The notes: generated from the letters alone by a model not told the origin. Counted from the first letter of the stretch, positions 44,217-53,938 are shown. The stretch: 64,000 nt of DNA from Halalkalibaculum roseum (GCF_011059145.1 NZ_JAALLT010000002.1:372001-436000), one strand, 5' to 3'. Program-made: numbers and translations.

Positions 44217-44390
44217 ATGATTTTTAGCAAATCGGATTACTTTATCATTTCCGCAGCAGTGGTTTCTTTGGCACTGTCGGTATACCTATGGATGCAGGGA
44301 GAGAGCGAAAGTGCTGTATTTGTAGGTGTGTGGGTGCCGAGTATTCTTGGTTTCGGCAGTTATCTGAAACGTTCAGGTACGGGTAACTAA
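44217..44390 (+). CDS. Small membrane protein (57 residues)
   Basis: From ATG 44217 (an upstream TTG at 44196 is in frame), a 57-residue protein has two hydrophobic helices, YFIISAAVVSLALSVYLWM and AVFVGVWVPSILGFGSYL. The segment FVGVWVPSILGFGSYL resembles small proteins seen next to energy-metabolism genes in Bacteroidota, but I do not know their role. A second tiny membrane protein begins 1 nt after its stop, so the two likely work together. Confidence 0.55.
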   Translation: MIFSKSDYFIISAAVVSLALSVYLWMQGESESAVFVGVWVPSILGFGSYLKRSGTGN

Positions 44391-44391
44391 T

Positions 44392-44547
44392 ATGACTGAT
44401 TATCTTCTACTTTTCGGACTATTAGTAGTTGTTTTATTTTTTACAGGTGTCTTCTTATCCATTACGGAATTTAGGGAGATGACTGATAACCCCGATAAGT
44501 ACAGCAGGAAAGGCGATGCCGGGATGGATATAAAGAAGAATAGCTGA
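44392..44547 (+). CDS. Small membrane protein (51 residues)
   Basis: This 51-residue frame, one base after the preceding small gene, encodes one N-terminal helix (YLLLFGLLVVVLFFTGVFLSI) and a polar tail (TEFREMTDNPDKYSRKG). The tight spacing and codon usage similar to neighbours argue for a real gene. The function is unknown; single-helix subunits of membrane complexes have this shape. Confidence 0.5.
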   Translation: MTDYLLLFGLLVVVLFFTGVFLSITEFREMTDNPDKYSRKGDAGMDIKKNS

Positions 44548-44552
44548 AGCAG

Positions 44553-45281
44553 CTATGAGCTAAGTGCTCTTGCCACGATTTTTCCGTCACTCTTCCGGAT
44601 GATACGATGACATCTGCTGAAGCCATTTGTTTCGGTACCTGCAAACTCTGACAATAGCTCATCACCCTCAGTGCACTCTGCTAAGAATTCTATATCGATT
44701 TCACTGCATCGATGATCGGACGGTAAAGCATCGAGTGCCCACTCAATGTATTTTACGTTATTTACGTGCTCGTTCATATCCAGATCACTGCGCCTGACGC
44801 GAAATTGTTCTGATCCGGATGGTTCCTCATCAAAATCAATTCTCCCTTTCTGCACCTCAAGAACGTGTTCCACATCAGCCGGCGCCATTTTCAGGACGTC
44901 CTCCGGAATGCGCACGGGCCTTCTGGATTCAACATTTATCATTAACCAGTAGCTTAGGCACTTTCCGATTCGCTGGTCATTTGAAACCATTATTTCAAAA
45001 TCACGATATGCCCGTAATGTATCACCGCTGGAGGGCCAGGTCTTGATACTAATCTCATCCCGCCAGTAAGGAAACGCATCCATTTTAACATGAAGACGAT
45101 GCAGCATCCAGGTCAGATTTTGCTCTCTCAATTGAGAAATATCAAAATTCAGTTTCAAGGCCTGATTTCCTGCCGTTTCCTGAAGCAGATCACAAATGGA
45201 TTGCAATTTTGCTCTTCCATCCGGGGCTACTTCCGATGAACGGATGGTGTACTTTTCCCGGTAGGTATTGTTTGTTTGCAA
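44553..45281 (-). CDS. Acyl-ACP thioesterase
   Basis: This 242-residue protein belongs to the FatA/FatB acyl-[acyl-carrier-protein] thioesterase family (PF01643), releasing free fatty acids from ACP. It shows two hot-dog repeats: TWMLHRLHVKMDAFPYWRDEISIKTWPSS at ~57-85 and the catalytic-region DLDMNEHVNNVKYIEWALDALP at ~164-185, where the conserved NxHVNNxxYxxW is present. The initiation codon appears to be TTG, since no ATG lies in the needed region. It is a single gene, divergent from its right neighbour. Confidence 0.87.
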   Translation of the reverse strand: MQTNNTYREKYTIRSSEVAPDGRAKLQSICDLLQETAGNQALKLNFDISQLREQNLTWMLHRLHVKMDAFPYWRDEISIKTWPSSGDTLRAYRDFEIMVSNDQRIGKCLSYWLMINVESRRPVRIPEDVLKMAPADVEHVLEVQKGRIDFDEEPSGSEQFRVRRSDLDMNEHVNNVKYIEWALDALPSDHRCSEIDIEFLAECTEGDELLSEFAGTETNGFSRCHRIIRKSDGKIVARALSS

Positions 45282-45454
45282 GGTCTTATCGTTTAATAAG
45301 TTGAGATGAAGGCGGCAGTTTAGTAAAGGCGAAGGCGAATATCAAAGAAAGGTGATTATGGGTCAACTATGGGCATCGACTTGATGATTGACTCGCTTAA
45401 AAAAGCTTTGATGAGATTACTTGCCGCAATGAAATAACAAATGACAGAATAGAA

Positions 45455-45495
45455 AAGGGTGTGTTTCTGCTTTAATGAAAGAGGAACACACCCTT
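45455..45495 (-). terminator. Intrinsic terminator of the RND efflux operon
   Basis: AAGGGTGTGTT (45455-45465) and AACACACCCTT (45485-45495) form an 11-bp perfect stem. On the minus strand it is followed by the T-rich TTTTCTATTC, so it ends the three-gene efflux transcript. Confidence 0.82.
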
Positions 45496-45512
45496 AGAAA
45501 AATTATACTAAA

Positions 45513-48500
45513 CTAGGCGTCGGCTTTTTGCCAGACGCGGCCTGCCCATAGTTTAATATCATCAAGAATGATATAGATGCTGGGAAGTATCACCAGAGTG
45601 ATAACAGTTGAGAACGTCAATCCGCCCACGATAGCTCTGGCCATGGGGAAGTAGGGAGGCCCGTCCCCACCGATCTGTGTAGTACCTATACACAACGGAA
45701 TCAATCCGAGAACCGTGGTGCCGGCAGTCATTAATATAGGACGCATGCGATCTCGTCCTCCTTTGGTTACGGCGTCAAAACGGGAATAGCCTTCATTACG
45801 CAACTGCGTAATATGATCAATCAGTACAATACCATTGTTTACCACGATACCCATTAATATGAGTATACCGATCATGGCCATGAAGGAGAAAGTCGTACCG
45901 GTTATGAAGAAGAACCAGAATACCCCGATTATAGCAAAGAATATGGAACTGATGATACTTGAAGGAAAGAGTATGGATTCAAACAGTGAGGCCATAACCA
46001 GGTAAATAAGGAACATGGCCAACAGCATGTTGATAATCATTTCATCCATGGCTTCCTGGTCATTGTTGAAGCTGCGACCGTAGCTCCATCCGTAACCGGC
46101 AGGATAGTTGATTTGATCCATTACCCTGGCAATCTCTTGCCGGGCTTCATCCATGTTGATATCGTCCAGGTTGATATTAATGCCAAGCGAAGTCTGACGG
46201 TCCTGACGTTGGATACTTCGCGGACCGCTGCTAATTTGAAAGTCAGCCAGTGATGCGAGCTTTACCGTCTGGTCTTCACTGATATTTATAGGAAGATTCT
46301 TGAGGTCGGTGATCGTTTGCCGGTCTGAATCCTGCATGGCCAATACTACGTCAATTTCACCGCTATTGCCGCGAACACGTCTCAGATTCATACCTCGCAT
46401 GGAGTTGGAAACCATACCGGCAATTTGCTGACTGTTCAATCCGAAATTCTGTGCCCGTTGTCGATCCACTACCAGCTGTACTTCTTCGGTTCCGGCTTCA
46501 GCTTCAGAACGGACATCTGCAAATCCGGGATTCGATTCGAGCCTACGAATAACCTCCTCAGATAGAGCGATAAGTTCTTCAGAAGATTCACCAATTAGAT
46601 AGACCTGTACCTGTTCGCTGTTGTTTCGGCTTGCATATTCGAATGAAGGAGCACCGATACTGATAGGAGGGAGTCCCTCTTCGATCTCTTCTTTAATCAG
46701 GGTCACGTCTTTTTTTGCATCATCTTCTTCTGTGAGAAGTATGGTTGACTGTGCATATTCACCCTGGTAATAGGTATAAACCGATTCGATTTCGAAATTC
46801 TCTTTGTTTTCGTAGAGGTAATCTTCAATTACGAAAACTGATTCTTCCACGGTATCCAGCGTGTATGTATCATTTAGATTGTAGTGCAGGTACAGTTCCC
46901 TGGAAGATTCACGGGGGAACATATCAACATTGACCATGCCCAGGGGTATGGCAGCACTGAAAATAGTAAGCATAATCAGAGCTGACGAGGAGTACCTGTG
47001 CTTCATCAGCCAACCAAGCATTTTTTCGTACTTCACCTCCAGTTTATCTACAAAATATTTCTTCTCTTTTTTCTTGGGAGGTTTGATCTTGGAGGTCAGC
47101 ATAGGGATGACCGTAAGAGAAATAAACAGGGAGGCCACCAGGGCTATGATGATGCTTATGGCGACATGGTAGAGCTGTACGGCAATCATCGACAGTTCAC
47201 TGATGATGTTTGGAAGAAAGACGATGATCGTTGTCAAGGTTCCTGCTGTCACCGCCATAGCTACTTTTTTAACACCCTTAATAGTGGCATCCTTGGGATC
47301 TTTGTTATCAAGCTGAGTACGATGAATGCTTTCTGTGACTACTACAGCATTATCCACCAACATACCGATGGCTAGCATCAGACCCATCATCGACAGGATG
47401 TTAAGTGACAGATCCAGAAAGTAGAGGAAGCCCAGGGTTACAATAAGTGAGAAAGGTACTGCCAGTGCTACAATCAGCGTAGTACTGATCTGCCGCAGGA
47501 AAAAGAATAGAATCATTATTGAGAAAAGTCCGCCCAGCAAGCCTGCATTTAACAGCTCCGTCAATGAACTGATGATACCGGTTGCCTGGTTGTGCATTTC
47601 ATAAATATTGATGCCCCTCATCTCAGGCAGGCGATTGATAACAGCGATCTCCTCCATAACCCTGTCACCGACGGCAACGGTATTGGCACCTGACTCTTTG
47701 AATACATCCAGGCCGATAGCGTATTTCCGGTCCAAGTGCCTTCCATAATTTACTTCCGGTGTCTCATAGTTTACAGTAGCAATATCATGTACCCGGAGAT
47801 TGTTTGGACCAATGACAAGGTTTTCAAAACCTTCGACAGTGGTAATTTCACCGATGGGGCGGACCAGGTAACGTTTCCCTGATTCATCTACTTTACCGGC
47901 AGTCATTGAAAAGTTGCTCTGCTGAAGTTTGCCGGCCAATTCATTCAGGTTGACGTTATGTGCTTCGATTCTCTCAGGAATCAACTCAATACGAATCTGT
48001 TTCTTTTCTACCCCATACAGATCCACTTTGGCAACCCCGTTAATGCGTTCTATGCGCTGTTTGAGGTTTCGGTCAAGCAGATCATAGGCATTAGAAAGAT
48101 CCCGTTCACTGGATATTCGCAGGTTCATCATGGGATTATCCTGCGCGGAGAACTTGTTGATAAAGACGCGCTCCATATCATCGGGGAGCTGGTTGCGTAC
48201 CCCGTCAATTTTCTCTTTTACTTCCATGGCTTTCAGCCCGATATCTGACCCCATTTTAAAGCGAACAAAGATTCCGGCCTGATCTTCACTGGATGTGGAA
48301 CTGATCTCTTCTAGTCCGCTGATCGTCGATATGGCCTCTTCGACCGGACGGGTGATGTTTCGTTCTACCTCTTCCGGGGTGGAGTTCGGGTATGGTATGG
48401 ATATGTAGGCACCGGGGAAGGAGATATCCGGGAAATATTCCAGCGGCACCATGCGGCTTGAAATGATACCGATTACTACAAATGATATGAATATCATTAT

Positions 48501-48542
48501 GCTTGTAACCGGACGCTTAAGGGAAAGCTCAGTGAAATTCAT
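45513..48542 (-). CDS. RND efflux permease, second copy
   Basis: This 1009-residue inner-membrane proton-driven pump belongs to the AcrB/HAE1 superfamily. It has 12 transmembrane helices and two large periplasmic loops. The N-terminus is MNFTELSLKRPVTSIMIFISF; TM4 carries LMLAIGMLVDNAVVVTESI (Asp-Asn proton relay). It lies 2 nt after the 1093-residue permease, so the two are co-translated. The substrate range is unknown. The operon is adaptor, permease 1, permease 2 (minus-strand order), and no TolC-like gene is present within the window. Confidence 0.92.
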   Translation of the reverse strand: MNFTELSLKRPVTSIMIFISFVVIGIISSRMVPLEYFPDISFPGAYISIPYPNSTPEEVERNITRPVEEAISTISGLEEISSTSSEDQAGIFVRFKMGSDIGLKAMEVKEKIDGVRNQLPDDMERVFINKFSAQDNPMMNLRISSERDLSNAYDLLDRNLKQRIERINGVAKVDLYGVEKKQIRIELIPERIEAHNVNLNELAGKLQQSNFSMTAGKVDESGKRYLVRPIGEITTVEGFENLVIGPNNLRVHDIATVNYETPEVNYGRHLDRKYAIGLDVFKESGANTVAVGDRVMEEIAVINRLPEMRGINIYEMHNQATGIISSLTELLNAGLLGGLFSIMILFFFLRQISTTLIVALAVPFSLIVTLGFLYFLDLSLNILSMMGLMLAIGMLVDNAVVVTESIHRTQLDNKDPKDATIKGVKKVAMAVTAGTLTTIIVFLPNIISELSMIAVQLYHVAISIIIALVASLFISLTVIPMLTSKIKPPKKKEKKYFVDKLEVKYEKMLGWLMKHRYSSSALIMLTIFSAAIPLGMVNVDMFPRESSRELYLHYNLNDTYTLDTVEESVFVIEDYLYENKENFEIESVYTYYQGEYAQSTILLTEEDDAKKDVTLIKEEIEEGLPPISIGAPSFEYASRNNSEQVQVYLIGESSEELIALSEEVIRRLESNPGFADVRSEAEAGTEEVQLVVDRQRAQNFGLNSQQIAGMVSNSMRGMNLRRVRGNSGEIDVVLAMQDSDRQTITDLKNLPINISEDQTVKLASLADFQISSGPRSIQRQDRQTSLGININLDDINMDEARQEIARVMDQINYPAGYGWSYGRSFNNDQEAMDEMIINMLLAMFLIYLVMASLFESILFPSSIISSIFFAIIGVFWFFFITGTTFSFMAMIGILILMGIVVNNGIVLIDHITQLRNEGYSRFDAVTKGGRDRMRPILMTAGTTVLGLIPLCIGTTQIGGDGPPYFPMARAIVGGLTFSTVITLVILPSIYIILDDIKLWAGRVWQKADA

Positions 48543-48544
48543 AA

Positions 48545-51500
48545 TTATTCCCCCTCGGTGTTAAGAGCTACTGTGTCGTAATTCTTTCGATCCATGATAG
48601 CGTACATGGCAGGAATCACTACCAAAGTCAGAAGGGTCGATACCACCAATCCGAATATGACAGTGATGGCCATTGGTGCCCGAAGTTCCGCCCCGTCGCC
48701 AAAACCTATGGCCAGTGGCAACAAGCCAAGGGTAGTAGTAAGGGTAGTCATAAGGATAGGACGCAAACGAGACTTACCGCCTTCAATAACGGCCTGCATC
48801 TTTTCCATGCCTCTTTCACGATACTGGTTAATCAAATCAATCAGCACGATCGCATTATTTACCACAATGCCTGCCAGTAAAATGAGTCCTATAAATACGA
48901 CCACGCTAATTGTGGATCCGGTGATCCACAAACCAAGGATAACTCCAACCAGGGCAAGCGGTATGGTAAAGAGAATTATAAAGGGGTGCAGCAGTGACTC
49001 AAACTGCGATGCCATCACCAGGTACACAAGGAAGACAGCCAATGACAAGGCAAAAAGCAAAGACTGGAATGAATTGGACATCTCTTCATTCTGTCCGGCT
49101 ACGCGTGCCGTTAATCCTGGTGGAATAGCTGTTTCGTCTAAGATAGATTGTATCTCTTCAGCTGCTGTTGCCAGGTCACCATAGCTGAGGTTAGCTGTGA
49201 CCAGCGCTACCCGCTGCTGGGAAACACGACGTATTTCACTTGGTCCGGTGGCTACATTTATCTCAGCCACACTTGCCAGTGTAACCGGTTGATTACTGTT
49301 CGGATTGATAATGAGGTTGCGGATTTTATCAATAGACGATCGGTCTTCTTCACGGGCACGTACCAGTACGTCAATTTTTCGATCTCTCCAGGAATATCGC
49401 GTGGCGACATCTCCTCGTACCTTGCCAACCACAAGGTCTGCAATTTCGTACACCTGTAACCCAAGTGCAGCTGCTTTTGCACGATCAAACTGTATCTGTA
49501 TTTCCGGGCTACCCAGCTCCATGGTTGACTTCACATCAGTATACCGGTCATTACCTGAGAGCTTTCGCGCAAGAAGGTCGCTCACTTTTTTGAGCTTATC
49601 CAGGTCGTAACCCGATATTTCAATTTCTACGGGTGTTTTGAAGGTAAAGAGGGCAGGGCGTGAAAATTTATATTTAAGACCGGGTACCATTTGGAGGTCA
49701 TCTCTCAAACGGTCCATAGCCAGTTCCTCTTCGTCTCTGCCGGCGCCTGATGTAAGAACCACATCCAGTTCACCCCAGTTTTCGCCACCCTGATTGGGGT
49801 TGGCGTCCATTTTATTTCCGGAACCTGCAACGGCGAATGAAGATTGTACCCTGTTTAAATCACCGGCAGCCTTCTGAACGGTCTTTAGAGCTTTATCAGT
49901 GTTCTCAATTGGAGTACCCGGGGGAAGCTGAAATTCCACTTTGAATTCACCCTGTGAAAGGGATGGGATCAATTCCATACCCAGCTTAGGTACCAGTGTC
50001 AGGGAACCCAGAAGTGTCAGGAATGCCAAAGTGACTACTATAAAACGTCTTTCCACAGCCCATTTCAGTACTGCTGGATACCGGTTTTCTATAGCCATAT
50101 ACCCGCTTTCAAAAAGGTTCAGAACCGGATTTATAAGGAACATCAATCCCCGGCTTGTTTTTCGGAAAATCGTTTTGATGATTTTCATAATAAACGTGGG
50201 GATTGTGACGAACAGGAAGAGCCGTGCGGCACGCATCCATCGTCCCACTTTGGTTTTAGGCTCCCTTAGTTCCGGTTCCTCAATTTTCTTTTTCTCCCGT
50301 CCTGCCAAAGAGGAGAGCATTGGGATCAGGGTCACGGCAACCACCAGTGATGCAAGCAGGGAAAAGGTAACGGTCAGGGCCTGATCGCGGAACAGTTGCC
50401 CGGCTATACCCTGAACAAATACCAATGGGAAGAACACCGCGATGGTGGTAAGGGTAGAGGCAACAACGGCCGTACCGACTTCGCCGGCACCATCCTGTGC
50501 AGCCTTGAGCATATTTTTACCCATTGCTTTATGTCTGGAGATATTCTCCAAAACCACGATGGAGTTGTCAACGAGTAGTCCAATACCCAGCGCTATACCG
50601 CCCAGCGACATGATATTAAGTGTAATGTCATTGCCGTACATGAGATTGAAAGTGGCAATCACTGAAACAGGTATGGATAACGAGATGATCACGGTGGCCC
50701 AGAAATTGCGCAAGAAGAGGTAGAGCACTATGATGGCAAGTATACCTCCTATAATACCGGCATTCACAACCTCATCAACAGCCGAGGAAATAAATGTTGA
50801 CTGGTCATAAACTTTCTGGATGCTGGTACCTTCCGGAAGGTTATTGCGGGAGTTGTTAATATTTCGCTCAACAGCCTGCGCTACATTCACGGTGTTGGCG
50901 TCACCTTCTTTATAGATCGCTATTTCTACCGCTTCCTGTCCGTTTAAACGTGTGATGGCTTCCCGCTCTTTATAGCCCTGGGATACCTCTGCAATGTCCT
51001 TGAGATAGACCGGGGTACCTTCCTGAATGGTAACAACTACGTTTTGTATCTGGTCGACATTCTGAAACTGGTTTAGGGTTCTCACCAGGTATTGCTGGGT
51101 TCCCTCTTCGAGCTTACCGCCTGAAAGGTTGATATTCTCAGCTCCCAGTATCTGAGTTACCCGGTCTAGAGAAATGCCCAGGTGTGATAGTCGCTCCTGG
51201 TCGATGGCTACCTGAATTTCTTCTTCAAGTCCACCGCTTATTTTAACAGAGGCCACCCCTGTGGATGACTCAAGCTCTTTCTTGATCTGCTCGTCTGCAA
51301 AACGGCGCAGCTTCTTCAGGTTGCTGATATCAGAAACCTCATTCTGCTCGTTTAGCGAAGCAAAATTGACATCCCGTTCATCCGGTTCTTTCTCTTCAAT
51401 AAAGAAAGCATAGCGCATGATAGGATCGAGCGTAGGATCAAATCGAAGGATGACCGGTCGATCGGCTTCCAGGGGGAGCTGAAGGGCATCCAGCTTCTCG

Positions 51501-51826
51501 CGAACGTCAATACTTGAAAAATCCATTTCCGTACCCCAGGCGAACTCAAGGGTCACGTCAGACTGGCCGGTCCGTGAAATGGATCTGACCCGCTCAACAT
51601 TTTTGACGACACCCAAAGCCTCTTCAATAGGTTTGGTGATCAGGTTTTCAATCTCTGCCGGAGCAGCACCTTCATACTCGGTACGAACGGTAAGAGTAGG
51701 GTAGCTTAACTCAGGCAACAGGTTAATTTTCAGCCGGCTGAGTGAGACGAATCCGAACAGGATAATCCCAAGCGTAAACATCGCTATTGTCACTTTGCGG
51801 CGTATGGAAAAGTCTATGATTTTCAT
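48545..51826 (-). CDS. RND efflux permease, first copy
   Basis: This 1093-residue RND pump has 12 transmembrane helices. It begins MKIIDFSIRRKVTIAMFTLGI and TM4 carries LGIGLLVDNSIVVLENI. A hydrophilic/hydrophobic insertion of roughly 70 residues (AARLFLFVTIPTFIMKIIKTI) lies in the middle loop before the second half. It differs clearly from its neighbour. Together with the adaptor it could form an MdtBC-like heterotrimer, or the two pumps may alternate with one adaptor. The gap to the adaptor is 120 bp. Confidence 0.92.
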   Translation of the reverse strand: MKIIDFSIRRKVTIAMFTLGIILFGFVSLSRLKINLLPELSYPTLTVRTEYEGAAPAEIENLITKPIEEALGVVKNVERVRSISRTGQSDVTLEFAWGTEMDFSSIDVREKLDALQLPLEADRPVILRFDPTLDPIMRYAFFIEEKEPDERDVNFASLNEQNEVSDISNLKKLRRFADEQIKKELESSTGVASVKISGGLEEEIQVAIDQERLSHLGISLDRVTQILGAENINLSGGKLEEGTQQYLVRTLNQFQNVDQIQNVVVTIQEGTPVYLKDIAEVSQGYKEREAITRLNGQEAVEIAIYKEGDANTVNVAQAVERNINNSRNNLPEGTSIQKVYDQSTFISSAVDEVVNAGIIGGILAIIVLYLFLRNFWATVIISLSIPVSVIATFNLMYGNDITLNIMSLGGIALGIGLLVDNSIVVLENISRHKAMGKNMLKAAQDGAGEVGTAVVASTLTTIAVFFPLVFVQGIAGQLFRDQALTVTFSLLASLVVAVTLIPMLSSLAGREKKKIEEPELREPKTKVGRWMRAARLFLFVTIPTFIMKIIKTIFRKTSRGLMFLINPVLNLFESGYMAIENRYPAVLKWAVERRFIVVTLAFLTLLGSLTLVPKLGMELIPSLSQGEFKVEFQLPPGTPIENTDKALKTVQKAAGDLNRVQSSFAVAGSGNKMDANPNQGGENWGELDVVLTSGAGRDEEELAMDRLRDDLQMVPGLKYKFSRPALFTFKTPVEIEISGYDLDKLKKVSDLLARKLSGNDRYTDVKSTMELGSPEIQIQFDRAKAAALGLQVYEIADLVVGKVRGDVATRYSWRDRKIDVLVRAREEDRSSIDKIRNLIINPNSNQPVTLASVAEINVATGPSEIRRVSQQRVALVTANLSYGDLATAAEEIQSILDETAIPPGLTARVAGQNEEMSNSFQSLLFALSLAVFLVYLVMASQFESLLHPFIILFTIPLALVGVILGLWITGSTISVVVFIGLILLAGIVVNNAIVLIDLINQYRERGMEKMQAVIEGGKSRLRPILMTTLTTTLGLLPLAIGFGDGAELRAPMAITVIFGLVVSTLLTLVVIPAMYAIMDRKNYDTVALNTEGE

Positions 51827-51946
51827 CTTCTTTGGAGTGTCAAATTAAGATCAGAATGTGCGGACTTCTGTCCGTTAAACCGGTTAAGGTTCTCAAATAC
51901 AGGCGTCGATTGACGGCCATGGGTTCAGTCTGACATCAGTTGGTAT

Positions 51947-53002
51947 TTAATAGGAGACAATCTGTACCAGGGCACTGTCTTGAAGGCTGCTTTGCCCTAT
52001 GGTTACCACAGAATCACCATCCTGAAGGCCGGTAAGTACTTCTATGTTGGAGCCGTTTACGTACCCGGTTTCAATAGCTCTGCGGAATACCAGCTTATCA
52101 TTCAGTACATATACGCTGCTTGCACCATCCTCATTCATCACCGCTTCTTTTGGGATCATGAGCGCATTTTCACGGGTGTCATATACAATGCGAACCCTTC
52201 CAAACATCCCCGGTTTTAGTTTCCCGGATTCGTCTTTGATAGCTATAGTTACCTTAAATGTCCCGGTTTCGGGGTTTACTACCGGACTTATTCTGAGAAC
52301 CTTACCTGTAAAGGTTTCGCCTTTGATGGCATCCACCTGAATGACGGAAGTCTGATTTTTTCTGAGCTTGTTCATCTCGTGCTCGGGGACATGCAGTACT
52401 GCCAACAGGGGATCAAAATCGGTTATCTTGAATGCTTCCTGGTCGGTGTTTACCATGTTTCCAACCTTCACCATCCGTTGCGAAACCACCCCGCTGATCG
52501 GTGCCTTAATCTGTGTATATTCCAGTTTCAGTTTGGTCAATTCGTATTCGGCTTTCTGGGATTCGTACTCAAATTTTGAATTTTCATACTGCTCGGCACT
52601 GATAAGCTTTCTTTCAAAAAGCTCCTTATTTCTCTGGTAGTCATTATACAGCCGGTCCATGGTAGCTTTGGCACGAGTAGCTTCGATTTCCAGCTGTTCG
52701 TCTTCAAGGCGAGCCATAATATCTCCCTTCTCAATAAAATCACCTTCTTCTACATTCAACTGCTGCACTACACCACGCACTTTAGCTACAACCATAGCCT
52801 CTTCTTCGGCTTCCAGGGTGGCGGTGGTGGAGTAGTAGGCCGAAATAGTGCCTCGCTGGGCGGATGCCATCTCGACGGGAATGGCGGCAGTAGAGTCCTT
52901 ATCTTCCACGTCTTTTGACTGGGTTTCAGAGCTGCAAGAATAATTAAGAACGGCGAGAGCCCCAATCAGACTCATCAGAAAAATATTTTTTGTTCGTTTC
53001 AT
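51947..53002 (-). CDS. RND efflux periplasmic adaptor subunit (membrane fusion lipoprotein)
   Basis: This is the 351-residue membrane fusion protein that joins RND pump and outer-membrane channel. It has a lipoprotein signal (MKRTKNIFLMSLIGALAVLNYSC, lipobox SC). A lipoyl-like half (VRGVVQQLNVEEGDFIEKGDIMARLE, ~69-94) is followed by a helical hairpin (ELEIEATRAKATMDRLYNDYQRNKELF to YELTKLKLEY). The second lipoyl half and beta-barrel domain contain APISGVVSQRMVKVGNMV (~149-166) and AIKDESGKLKPGMFGRVRI. It is the first gene of the operon with the two permeases. Confidence 0.93.
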   Translation of the reverse strand: MKRTKNIFLMSLIGALAVLNYSCSSETQSKDVEDKDSTAAIPVEMASAQRGTISAYYSTTATLEAEEEAMVVAKVRGVVQQLNVEEGDFIEKGDIMARLEDEQLEIEATRAKATMDRLYNDYQRNKELFERKLISAEQYENSKFEYESQKAEYELTKLKLEYTQIKAPISGVVSQRMVKVGNMVNTDQEAFKITDFDPLLAVLHVPEHEMNKLRKNQTSVIQVDAIKGETFTGKVLRISPVVNPETGTFKVTIAIKDESGKLKPGMFGRVRIVYDTRENALMIPKEAVMNEDGASSVYVLNDKLVFRRAIETGYVNGSNIEVLTGLQDGDSVVTIGQSSLQDSALVQIVSY

Positions 53003-53350
53003 AATCCCTAACCGGTTGTTTGTATATATCTCATTAGAATTTTTTGTTTACTGAATGCCGATACGAGGAATGATTGGAATATGTTGCAAAACATTGGCAA
53101 GTAGCCATGTTTTTGTGATGAATGGGTATTTTAAATAGCTAAAAATGCTCTAAGAGCATTAGTATCGATACTAAATGGTAAGGAATAGCTATAGAGTGTA
53201 GAAATTAGATTCTCAATTCAGTTCTTATCGAAATCCGTGAAATCAGTGGCACTTCATGGCAAAACTCTTGTTATATTATCGCGCTGTTAAGATTTGCCCG
53301 TTCATTTCTTAATTAGCATGGTACTATCTAATCGCAAATTTTATCTCCAT
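53003..53350. other. Divergent intergenic region with two adjacent palindromes
   Basis: This is a 348-bp spacer between the RND adaptor and the PNPOx-family gene. No gene is convincing. AATGCTC-TAA-GAGCATT (53144-53160) is followed directly by the perfect palindrome AGTATCGATACT (53161-53172). On the minus strand the first hairpin is followed by a T-run. They could be an operator for the efflux operon or a short terminator. Confidence 0.45.
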
Positions 53351-53938
53351 ATGCTTATAAAAGCGAAGAACAAACCTAGCCAGGCTTTATCCACAGTTAT
53401 TAATGAAATCAAAAAAGGCTCACGAGACAGCAGGCATCCCTACCGGTATGTATCCCTCGCCACTTTTGACCCTGCCGCCGAGGAACCAAATATCCGGATG
53501 CTGATTAACCGGGAGATAAACAAAGATGGCACCGTGACTCTCTATACCGATGCCCGTACACATAAAGTCAATGAGCTTAAATCGATTGGGAATGCAGCGC
53601 TCTTATTCTGGCATGATCACCATAAGGTGCAGGTTACATTAAAAGCCGAGGTAGCTATCCACAACGATGACGAGGTTGCCGAAGAGTACTGGAAGAGTGA
53701 TGTGCACGGAGCCGCCCAAAAAGCCTATACGCCACTGGTAGCACCGGGCGAGCGTATTGAAAATCCATCCGATGCCCACAATTGGCCAAAAGAGTTTACA
53801 TCTGAATACTTCTGCGTTTTGAAATGTGTACCATTCGAAATGGAGATTCTGCAACTGGCGGGCAAAGAGCACCTTCGACTAAAATTTAAAAGAGACAATC
53901 CTGAAGAAGAATGGCAAGGGGACTGGATTGCACCTTAG
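53351..53938 (+). CDS. Pyridoxamine 5'-phosphate oxidase family flavoprotein
   Basis: This protein of 195 residues from ATG 53351 (or 206 from ATG 53318) has a split-barrel FMN-binding fold. The core YRYVSLATFDPAAEEPNIRMLINREINKDGTVTLYTDARTHKVNELKSIGNAALLFWHDHHKVQVTLKAEVAI (pieces at ~30-105) is typical of PNPOx-like proteins. The C-terminal part (LRLKFKRDNPEEEWQGDWIAP) matches the family's R/K-rich FMN phosphate site and Trp end. Function may be PLP salvage, but the closest groups are Alr4036/stress-type flavoproteins, so I do not assign PdxH. Confidence 0.8.
   Translation: MLIKAKNKPSQALSTVINEIKKGSRDSRHPYRYVSLATFDPAAEEPNIRMLINREINKDGTVTLYTDARTHKVNELKSIGNAALLFWHDHHKVQVTLKAEVAIHNDDEVAEEYWKSDVHGAAQKAYTPLVAPGERIENPSDAHNWPKEFTSEYFCVLKCVPFEMEILQLAGKEHLRLKFKRDNPEEEWQGDWIAP

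Noticed and set aside
48594-49184. A 196-codon plus-strand frame inside the first RND permease
   Set aside because: It is antisense to a fully conserved pump sequence and has no recognisable protein features.
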